From Rapana venosa (taxonomy: Eukaryota; Mollusca; Gastropoda; Neogastropoda; Muricidae): DNA of 64,000 bases. The position numbers and the translations under genes were made by a program. Every line of letters begins with the position of its first letter. Within the stretch, counting starts at the first letter, position 1. This document shows positions 35,467 through 47,240 of this stretch, piece by piece. The DNA lies in assembly GCA_028751875.1 (NCBI GenBank), contig CM054151.1, positions 34,884,923-34,948,922 on the forward strand, given 5' to 3'. The notes under the pieces were generated by a model, which made no database searches, had not been told where the DNA came from, and was given only the letters and a program-made list of their open reading frames with translations.

Positions 35467-35742
35467 TCACCCTTTAACAGTCGCCACGCCGAAAACATCT
35501 TGCCACGAAACGCGCGAAAGGAACGTGGACTTCATCTGGAGGTACAAGGCCGACACAGGGCCCCCGAACACCCTCTGACACACCGTCTCCACGGTGAGTC
35601 GCTCCAGCCAATGGGCGATCTCCTTACATCTCCAGAAAGGATTGCCGCCGCTGGTGTGGTCTGGCTGGGTGAAGGGGCAAAGGTCAGGGGGACCCCAGAG
35701 GTGCAGCGCCAGACATGTTGCTGCTGTAGCTGCACTGGGCCG
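35467..35742 (-). CDS. PINK1: PINK1 exon 12: end of C-lobe and C-terminal region, stop
   Basis: Residues 733-823 and the stop codon. It opens [17 protein letters not shown], aligned with human RPSARVAANVLHLSLWG. Then comes the PINK1-specific C-terminal region, ending [13 protein letters not shown]...[12 protein letters not shown]. The acceptor pyrimidine tract is an almost pure C run (plus-strand G run 35745-35772). I could not identify a convincing polyadenylation signal in the next 800 bases. Confidence 0.94.
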   Translation of the reverse strand, partial: RPSAATAATCLALHLWGPPDLCPFTQPDHTSGGNPFWRCKEIAHWLERLTVETVCQRVFGGPVSALYLQMKSTFLSRVSWQDVFGVATVKG

Positions 35743-37685
35743 CTGGGGGGTGGGGGGGGGGGGTGGGGGGGGGAAAGAATTCAACAGGAAATGGTTATTA
35801 TTGTCTTGTGTCGCAAAACTGACTGCAATGTACTGTCTGGTCTGGTCTGGTCTGGCCTGGTCTGGTCTGGTCTAAACTGTCTTGTTCTGTCTGTCCAGTC
35901 TTAATTTTGTACAGTCCGGTCTTGTTCTGTATTGCACATAGTGTTTTGCCTGACCCATCTTGTTCCATTTTTGTCTTAACCCATTTTGTCCAGTTGCGTC
36001 CACTATAACATACTGTCTTGTTTTTGTTTCTGTGGTTGCCAGAGCCCATCTTGTCTGATCCTGTGTTGTCTGATCGTGTGCTGTCCTGTGTTGTCTGATC
36101 CTGTGTTATCTGATTGTGTGCTGTCCTGTGTTGTCTGATTGTGTGCTGTCCTGTGTTGTCTGATTGTGTACTGTCCTGTGTTGTCTGATTGTGTGCTGTC
36201 CTGTGTTGTCTGATTGTGTGCTGTCCTGTGTTGTTTGATCCTGTCTTGTCCTGCGTTGTCTGATCCAATCTTATCTGATCTCATGCATGATTTTCAAAAA
36301 AAAATCTTTTCTTTTTTTTTGGGGGGGGGGGGTCGGGGAGGATAAATTTAGATTAAACTATCTCCTAAAATAAAAACCAAATAAATAAAATCTCTTTACT
36401 GTCCAAAAAACAACCACAGCCAAGAAAAAAGTGTTGGCAGCGTTGTTGTGTGAGCCTAAGCGGAAAATCTTTCAAAACGTTTGGGATCATTAGCATGTAC
36501 CTGCAGAGTTTTTCCCAATTAGATATATACATGTACAAGGTTCATACAGACCTCTCAATGGTATAAATTTCGAAGAATTTTCAAGGAGATTTTAAAGAAA
36601 TTTAAGGGTGTGATTCATGCTGTACTACATTTGCAGCCTACCCACGCTATGCTCTATCACTGATTGCCACCCAAAATAAAATTGGCTACACATGCATTAT
36701 TCCTCTGTGCCTACATGTGTGTGGGTGTGCGTATGTGCATGCAAGTGTGTGCGCGAGAGTTAATATGATTACAACAGCAGCCTTGCCTTATCATCCAATT
36801 TGTCCTTGGACAGACATGTGTCACTGGACTGTTTGTTTAACTTGGCAATAAACTAATGAGTTATGAAAATCTGCAATTTTTTATGAATATATATTTATTT
36901 CATATACATGTGTTTTCCCCACACCTTTCTTTCTCTTTCCACACACACAAACCCACTTACCCACCCACACACCCACAACACAACACAACACAACTCAACA
37001 CAACACACAGAGAAAAAAATTTCCCCGCGTTCCTCAGCAAAAGCTGTGATATTCACCAATGTGAGACTTTTGCATATGTAACCAACAACCCCCCCCCCCT
37101 CCCCCTCCCTCCCTTCCCCAACCATTTAATTTGCCACATTCCAACTTCAGGGATGTATGTGAATCATAATCAGAATGTCGAAGTTACTTTCAAACGGTTA
37201 TAATGTATGGTATGTATATACTGAAAATGGATTTTATGGTCTATCTTCAGGGAGAGCCTGAAAGTATACAGTCTCTTGTGCATTATTTTTTTTCTTTTGG
37301 AGGGGGCAGAGAGAAAAGAGTGGGGAAAGAACTTCTATCAACTTACCTCTTCAGGGTTCCTCTTCAGCATGCCTTCAACCAGTTTCACCACCACCTCAGG
37401 GATATCAGCTGAAGAAGAAGAAATAAAAATAAAGAAGATAAAATTCCAATATATGACCTGGTCTTACAACACAAGGCTGAACAGCCAACTGTTTCATCAA
37501 TATATAGAGCTGTAGAGGTAGCCTCTCGCTTATAATATATGCTACACTGAGAAACTTGGCATGGTCAGAACAACACAAGCAAGAGTGTTTCAAGATGGGT
37601 CTGAGTATACATGGTTTGACACATTGGTTTATATTGATTTCTGTATATATATATATATATAGATACAGACAGACAGACAGACAGA

Positions 37686-37732
<47 letters not shown>

Positions 37733-39693
37733 ACAGACAGATAGATAAAAGTGGCAGATTTCTCTGTGTGACATCTGAGCTGCCCTTCCCAGGAAAAAAG
37801 CAACGCCACTTCTGCAGTGCCACTTTTTTGTGTTCTTAAACATATATCCTGCTAGTAGCAGGTGCATCTGGCTCCCTCCCCCGCATCTCCCACCCACCCC
37901 AAATTTTGCCAGGGATAATTTGTGTGGCTGTGGGTTCTTTTACATACATTTAGCATGTTTGCCCAAAGGACAGCAATTTACTGACTCATCCAAAAGACTA
38001 ACACCCAGAAGACTACTCCATAGGGGTGGGGGGGGGGGGGGGGGGAATCACTTCTTAGCAGACATCTCAAGTGCTTTGATTTGTTTGCTTGACAAGATTC
38101 AGCACTATAAAATTCCATATGTCATCATTCTAATCTCAACTGTCAGTGACCTAAACCTTACACTTTCATAAACAGGCAAAGTATAGTTAGACACACTAGT
38201 AATGTGACTGTTCCACCTCTTAGCATAATCTTTAGTAGAAAGGCCCCAGAGGCCTAACTCATAGGGAAGTAAATGGCAGCCTATTGGCTGGACCAAATAT
38301 ACGGAGACAACTCAGGCCGGCTGAGAGAAAATGGAGTAAATGCATCACAATCAACAACAAGAAAGGATCAGCAGCTACTGCCTCTCTTCTCTGCACATAA
38401 TAATAATAATAATAATAATAATAATGTATGGAACTTATATAGCGCTGAATCTTGTAAAGCAACAAATCAAAGCACTCAGATGACTTTTTTTTTATATCGA
38501 GGATAATGGATTAAGCACTCATGTGCTTTTTTTACATCCAGTCCCCGTGTGTATGCGGTTTTGTAAATTTTGTCATCTGTTCCCACCGGCACACAATGGC
38601 CTACTCTTTCAAAAAGTGGAACAGGATTTAACATGTGCGCAAGATGTATCAGGCGACTTTACAAAAGTCATGCCTGCAATGAAAAAAAACTTCTCTGCGT
38701 TTCGACTTCCCAGGCAATTTTGGATAGGTTGCACATCGGCAGTTTGGAAAAAAATAAACTCTCTTTAAGGTGGACCACTGCGTCACTTTATGCAAAGTTT
38801 CACACATCAACTTACCAGGCCATATTGGTAGGTAAAGTCAGTTTAAAATAACAAAAGAAAAGAAAAGAACAACAAAATCTGTACACATCAACTTACTTAC
38901 TAAACACACTTTGGAAGGTCATGCCCAAAGTTTTAAAAAAAACCAACAACAAAAAAACCAAGCAAAAAGAAAAATCAACGTATGTGTACATCAACTTATC
39001 AAACAAACTTTGAAGCTATGCCCATAGTTAATAAAACAAAAACAAACAAAAAAGAGATAAAAAATTCATCCACACATCCACACACCAGAATCTTTGCCAC
39101 GGTCACACCACCTCCCCGTTCCCTCCACTCCACCCCTCCCCCACCCCTCACCCCCATTTAAAAAAACCTTTTTTTTTAAATCAACCCACGAACTCACCTG
39201 GCAACTGTGGAAGGTTGTCCTCACAGTAAGTTCTGGAATCCCAGCCGCTGTAAAAAGGATTGCCGTCCCCAAAGATCTCGTACGCCAGAGCTCCCGCTGC
39301 CCACACGTCCGCCTTGGTGTAGTCAAGCACGCTGGCCGGCCCTGGCTCCGCGCACTTGATTTCTGGCGCCATCAGCGCGCTGTTGCCTCCCCTGTCGGTG
39401 TCTGGCGTCAGGTAGGGGAGTGTGAGGCCGTAATGCCTGTCTGCCAGACAGCTGCCGAAATCGCTGATGGCCAGGTGTGGTGAGTCTGTTGTGCACGATG
39501 AAAAATACACTTCAAAATCAGGCCAAAGGAAAATAAACAAAATCAGGCCAAAGGAAAATAAACAAAATCAGGCCAAAGGAAAAATAAAAGAAATATTTGT
39601 GAATGATGAAAAAGAGCAAAATTGTAGCAGAATTTTTTTTTTTTAACCCCAAAGAAGAAGAAAGAAACTCTTATGTAGTGCTTGAAAGTAAGA

Positions 39694-39724
<31 letters not shown>

Positions 39725-39730
39725 TGAGTG

Positions 39731-39763
<33 letters not shown>

Positions 39764-39867
39764 TTGTGTGAGGTTTGTGTGTGTGTGTGTGTGTATGTTT
39801 GTGTGTGTGTAAGTGTGTGTATGTGTGTGAGATAGAGAGTGTGTATGTGTGTTTATGTGTGTGTGAG

Positions 39868-39953
<86 letters not shown>

Positions 39954-42900
39954 AGGTTTGTGTGTATATGTGTGGGTGGGTGTGGGTGATGCAATTTCTA
40001 AGCTAAATTTTTGTTGTGTGGGTGATGCAATTCCTAAGCTAAATTTTTGTGCTTTACTTTTATATCCTCATGCAGCCCCCCACAGATATCCAGTTACTTT
40101 TTAAAAAAAAATTTAAAGCTATTGAGAACAACACAAAACCCCATACCAAGCACTTTTTTCCCACCATCTAAATAACACACACACAAACACACACAAACAT
40201 ACATACATACACATATATACATATATACATACATACACATACATACATACATACATACATACATACATGCATACATACATACATACATACATACACACAC
40301 ATACACACATACATACATACATATACATACATATACATACATACATACATACACACACACACCACACACACACATACATACATACATACATACATACATA
40401 CATACATACACACACATACACACAATCTTGTGTGTACCTACACATACACACAATCTTGTGTGTACATCATACACATACATACACACAATCTTCATCAAAC
40501 ACTACAAAACCCAACAATCTTCTCACCTTCCCCTTCAGAGAGATCGATGAGGATGTTGTTGCTCTTGAGGTCGCGATGCGCTATGCCGTGACTCTGCAAA
40601 TGGACCACCCCTTCCAGCAGCTGAGCAAACAGCAGACACCGCGTGTGCACGTCCACAGAATAGGCAGACAGGAACTCGTTCAGTGTCATGCTGTACCTGT
40701 CCCACACAGCCATATACATAAAAAGGTCAGCTGTCAACTTCATAGAGTCCGAGACGAAATGATATGAGACTGCTGCTGATAATAAAACTACTACTTGAAA
40801 ACATTGATCTTTCTTTTTAACCTCTTAACTGCTGAGTGCAAGTGCACCCTATATGCCGGGGAATAAAATCCTATGTACCACTTGGTATGTTCATGTCCCT
40901 CTTACTCAGAAATTACTTTAAATGAATAATCCTGATAGTTTGGCCAATTACAGTATATATATCGTAGATTACTTTGAGGTAAGCTCAAACTAGTTAGCAT
41001 AATATTTCACTATGAAAATGTATTTAAACTGTAAAATATCGACAAAAAATACACTTTCTTCAACACCACTGTCATTCTGAGTACCCCCCCCCCCCCCTTC
41101 CATCTCTTTAACGTCAAACATAAGTCCAGGCAAAATCTACTTCCTTTTATTATAAATGCACTATCTCCTTAATCATACACGATCGTTTTCATCACTGTCA
41201 GAATTATCTATAGTTTTATTTGCCACTTTTTCAGCTGTGTAAAGTTATTGATACCTTCAACAAGAAGTGTCAACCATTTTGAACAAGAACTGCCTAAGCA
41301 GTCATGCATAATAGCACAAAATACGAGCTAAAAAACGATTTTTGCAGCTGGATGTTGCCAAGCAACAGGAGAGTGATCTCCGCTAGTTTTGGAGTTCTTT
41401 CCCTTTAACTGTAGTCAAGGAAGCTGGCTTGTTTACCTCCGTTGGAAACCCCAAAAATTTTCCAGGTTGTAGGCGTATAGAGTGCACATTTAGCCCCGGA
41501 AAATTACGGAGTGGGGCAGTCTAGTGGTTAACTGAGATGATTTTAGAAATTGTAAACATTTAGACTGATGACCTGTGTTGTTAAAGAGTGAAAAAAAAAA
41601 GTTACTGAGCAGCTCAGTGTGCTCTGCTCTCTCTGTACAGAGTACCATAACTGTCAACACAAGCACAAGTTTGAAACAAGTTCAACATAAGGATAACTCA
41701 CTCTCACACATACATGCTCTCATTCTTCCCCAACACACACGCACACACACATATAAATGTATGCACACACACAAGAGTTCATGTGCACATGCACACACAG
41801 AAACACACACAAACACACACAGGGGGACAGGATAGCCTAGTGGTCAGAACATTGCGCTCGCAATAATGACGACCCACGTTTGATTCCCGTTCAAGGGGAT
41901 ATTTTACCCTGGAGTTAACATCAGTGCAGACTCCACTCTCCCCAAAAGTCCTTCGGATGAGACTATAAACCGAGGCCCTGTGTGTGAACGCACACAGAAC
42001 ATCTTTCACACACGTTAAATCCTGTTCCACTTTTTGTAAGAGTAGGCCATTGTGTGCCGGTGGGAACAGATGACATGATTTACAAAACTGCATACACACA
42101 CGGGGTCTGGATGTTTTTAAAAAAAAAAAAGCACATGAGCGCTTATTCCATTATCCTCGATATAAAAGAATAAATAAATAAATAGATAAATAAATAGACA
42201 AATATAAAATAAAAAATTAAAACACACCACACACACACACAACCCCCCCCCCCCCCCCCCCCGCCCCCCCCCCCACACACACCACAACTCCCCCCACCCC
42301 CTCCACACACACACAAACCCCCACCCACACAACTCCACCCCCCCCCCCACCGCACAAAACCAAAACTTCTCACTTCTTCATCACCAGGAACATGGTCGCG
42401 TTTCTGCCACAGCCTCCCTCTCTGTTCAGACGAGGGGGCAGAGCGGACGGGTACCACTGGGCGCCCTCTGGCAGATCTGGGGTTTGATCCACGAAAACGT
42501 CGTACATGGTCACCAGGTTGGGGTGAGGCGGCAGTTTCTTCGTCAGGGACAGGTTGCTGGAAGATGATCACGCAGAAGACAGATGTGACTTCTTGGCATG
42601 AAGTTTTTGTGTTCAAGAAAGAAGAAATGGAAGGGTATGTTGATTGTTGATGATGTCATTCTCTCTTTTTTTACTTACTTCAATTTTATTTTTTTAAACT
42701 TAAAATTAAAAATTATATTTTTGAAAATAATTTAATTTCTATCTATTAAAAAAACACATTAATTTTTATTTTTAAAAAAATCCAGACTTTCTTTTAAATA
42801 TCAATTGAAAATAATCTTAATTTCTTTTTAAAACTACCTTCATTTCCATTTAAAACTGCCTTCATTTTTAAACTACCTTTGTGACAATCACCTGGGTAAA

Positions 42901-43718
42901 CTTAAAATGCAGATCTACCAGTATCTTCAGTCCCTTCATATTTTAATTTTTTTTTCTGTTTTGTTCCTTGACTAAAGCTCCAAGATTCACCATTGCTGAG
43001 ATTTTTGCAGATGCACCATTTTTTTTGCCCACCATTTTACTTTTATTTTATTTTATTTCATTCTTTTATATAGAGGATAATGGAATAAGCACTTATATGC
43101 TTTTTCACATCCAGTTCACGTGTGGATGCGGATTTGTGAATCTGTCATCTGTTCCCACTGGCACACAATGGCCTACTCTTATGAAAAGCGGAACAGGATT
43201 TAACATATGCGCAAGATGTTCTGCGTGCGTTCGCACACGGGACCTCGGTTTATAAACTCATCCAAAGGACTTAGGGGGAGAGTGGAGTCTGCACTGATGT
43301 TAACTGCAGAGGAAAATATCCCCTTGAACGGGAATCGAACCCGAGTCGTCAGATTGCGAGCGCTATGTTCTGACCACTAGGCTATCCTGTCTCCCATAAA
43401 GGTAGCCAGCCGCATTACAACTGCAGGGATAGGCCAAATACGAGCACCAAAGATCCTGCACTACATTCACCATTCAGCAGGTTGCGGAAACATCATGCAC
43501 ACCGTACTATCTGGATAGAAAAGGACGGATTCTGCCAGGTTCAACACATTCATGACACACAGCCTGAATAAATTCAGCGCTGTACCCCAACAACTCCCCG
43601 CGGACTTAAGGGAGAAGAAGCAGAAGCAGAAGTATTGCAAAGAAGAAGTGTGAAGAACTAAGGAGAGGAGGAGGAGAAGAAGAAGAAGAAGAAGAAGAAG
43701 AAGAAGAAGAAGAAGAAG

Positions 43719-43752
<34 letters not shown>

Positions 43753-43753
43753 C

Positions 43754-43820
<67 letters not shown>

Positions 43821-46800
43821 ACAACAACAAGTAGAATATGAAGAAGAAGAAGAAGCAGAAGAAGAAGCAGAAGCAGAAGAAGGAGAAGAAGAAGAAGCAG
43901 AAGAAGAAGAAGAAGAAAAAGCAACAACAACAACAACAACAAGCTGTATACATTTCTATGTAAAGCTACCTCAATCTCTATCAATTTTCAAAACACTGCA
44001 CGAAAAAACTGACTATATTCACCTGCAGGGCCAGTTAGGTGACTGGGACAGACAGGACTGGGCAGGAACGGTCTCCTTGGCCATGGCGGAGAGGATCTGG
44101 TCGGCATTGGACTCCACGCTGTAGTTGTACATCATCTTCACTGCCAGCGGGTACTCCCCGCCCCTCGCAATGTTAGGCGCCGGTTCCACATCATCCGCGG
44201 GGATGCTGATCCCGTCTTCAGACTCTATGGAATTGAATTAAAGGTAAAAAAACGTATTTTATAAACTCAGGCCCTGTGTGTGAAAAAACGCAGAACATCT
44301 TGCACCCATGCAGAACATCTTGCACACGCATTGAGTTCTGCTTTTCGGAAGAGTAAGGCCACTTTGTGCCAGTAGAAGCGGATGACAAAATTCTTTTTTT
44401 AAAATGCATGTACACAGGTATCTTGTTTAGACAGCATCCCCAAAGTTGGGAATGTGGCTACATTAATGGTGGGTAAAACGGTCGTATACGCAAAATCTCA
44501 CCATGGGTAAAGCTCAGAGCTCTAGTTGAGGAACCAAAAAATTAAAAAAAGAAAAGAAAACATAAATAAAATGATAATGAGTGAAAAGTTATGATAACAG
44601 ACAAAAACAACCATCACAACAATGTTTCAACAACAGCAATAGCAAAAATGTGATAACCAAGACATACAGTGATAAAATAACAGCACACAAAAGACAATAA
44701 CACTACTAAAACAAGTTCTTTTTAAAAAGGTACTCTACAACCTATGCAGTCATTGGAGACTAAGGTATCAAGTATCTCTGCTTCTCTAGGACCCAGCATC
44801 TGGACTGAGGGCGGCGCACATCTCCTTTCTCTGTCTGCTTTACCTTCCCCGACCTGAAAGAGGGCAGGTACCCATTTACAGCTGGGTAAACTGGACTACT
44901 GAAAGGTGCCCAAACGATCACCCATCCATGAGACAACCACACTTATGCTCCTTAACCTTAGCTTGGGGACAGCAAGTAGTCTGGCCACTGAGCTATCCCG
45001 TACCCCTGATAACACCCCAATGAAACGTTGACGCTCATGAATCAGACTGTGATCGATGACCCAAGCTATTCGAAACTCCCATCTCCACACCTTGCATCAA
45101 ACTGGAACCACACTACACGGTGGCAGTGGCAGTAACATTTCAATAAAATACCCCGAGATATGAATCAGATGCAGATCATGACACAAACACACACTCCTCT
45201 CTCTCTCTCTCTCTCCTCCTCTACTCTTCTCTCTCTCTCTTATCTCTCTCTCTCCACTCTCTCTCTCTCTCTCTCTCTCCTCTCTCTCCTCTCTCCTCTC
45301 TCTCTCTCTCTCTGTCTCTTCTCATATAACTCTGAAAGTCCCTGCAGCACTGCACTGAATTTCTCAGACCCTGTTACCTGGGCAAGCTGGACCTGGCAGA
45401 GCACACACGGGGACTGGATGTAAAAAAGCACATAAGTGCTTATTCCATTATCCTCGATATAAAAGAAAAAGAATTAAAAGAAAGAATTAAAAGAAAGATT
45501 TAAAAGAGCCTGTCTCTCCTCATGTACAGGGTGCATGCTGAGAAAGTTCCTGTTTCCATAAGCATTCAAATGCTGACATGAATTACGGGATCTTTAACAA
45601 TGAATAGATGATCTTTCCCATGCCAACACACACAAAGAAAATTAAGGCACCACAGCTGTGAAGACAAGGGCATTTGACTTCATAGACCTAAGGGATTAAA
45701 TTAAGGAGCGCATGTAACATCTATCAATGACCCGTAGGGCCATGAAGGCACAGGTTCCAATCTTGGCAGGGCCATCTAGTTCCTGAAGAAAGGTGTGGGG
45801 ATTTTTACTCTCTCCTGGATCGACTTTCAAGCACAGACACAAACTACCCGACTCCACACCACCGTACCTTGCGGCAAGCTGGAATCCGGGGACACTGTGG
45901 TCGTGATGACCGGTGGCCTCTCACTCTCTGTGGCTGGACTGTCCAGGCTTACTCCCTCCTGCACGCTGGTCTGCAGCAGCGATGACCAGCTGAAGTCCCA
46001 GGACATGTCTGAAACAGCAGAAAAATGTAGGATCCAATCCAATCCAACCACGCTGTTTATAGACCTGCCTACCACAGAGGCATGATCTGGGCTGTCATCT
46101 CAGATTAAAACTGTGAGAGTACACAGAAGTGTGTAGACTTCATGTATATATGTAATTTATGTATACTGCAATGTAAAATGTGTGTAGGAGTTGTGTGAGT
46201 GTGTCTGTGTGTGCATGTGACAGTGAGTGTGTGTGTGAGTGAGTGAGTGTATGTGAGAGCATGGGTGACAGTGTGTGTGTGTGTGTGTTTGCGCTTGCGT
46301 GAATACATTGGTGAACATGGAAATACGAGCATAAAATAAAGTTATTAAATTATGTACTTTTCAAAGTATTAACTGATGCAAAATTAGTTTTTTCAATTTT
46401 CAGTATTAGTTTCCATTATCTTGTGTATGATTTAAGATTTTTTAGCTTCTTGTGTTGCTGTGTTGTTTTTGTATTTTTGTTGTTTTGTTTTCTTTTGTTG
46501 GGGTTTTTGCTTGTGTTTTTGAGGCCTGTGATAAAGAAGCCTCTGGCTTATCTGATTACCTTCAATGAAATACTGAGTAGAGTTCTCTTATTCTCGTCTT
46601 GTTCTTCTCTCTAAGAGGTCAGATTCCTCCTCAACTCCGCTAGCCAAATATATTTGATCAATTACTTGTCACAATCGGACATCATCAGATAACCCATCTC
46701 TCTCTCTCTCTACCTTTCACCACACTCTCGTACCCCTCCCCTCTCTCTCATGTTTCCGTTCTTCTCTCTCTTCTTCTCCTCTCTCTCTCTCTCTCCATCA

Positions 46801-46865
46801 CTCTCTCTCTCTCTCTGTCTCTCTTCCATGTCTCTGCTCTCTTCTCCCCCTCTCTCCCCCTCCCC

Positions 46866-46896
<31 letters not shown>

Positions 46897-47165
46897 CCCT
46901 CCCTCTCTCTCTCTTCCATGTCTCTGCTTCTCCTTCTTCCCCCCTCTCTCTCCCCCCCTCCCCCTCTCTCTCTCTCCTTCTCTCCTCTCCCTCTCTCTCT
47001 CTTCATGCTCTCTGCTTCTCCTCTTCCCTCTCCTCTCTCTCCTCCCCCTCCCCTTCTCTCTCTTCTTCCCTCCTCCTCTCTCCCCCCTCCCCTCTCTCTC
47101 TCTCTCTTCCTATGTCTCTGCTTCTCTTTGTTCCCCCTTCTCTCTCCCCTCCCTCCCTCCCCCCC

Positions 47166-47240
<75 letters not shown>

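Noticed and set aside
35798..36284. Gln/His/Thr-rich minus-strand frames
   Set aside because: Shadow of the 25-bp minisatellite in PINK1 intron 11.
43606..43984. Poly-Leu/Phe/Ser/Cys frames
   Set aside because: Shadow of the GAA/CAA arrays in intron 7.
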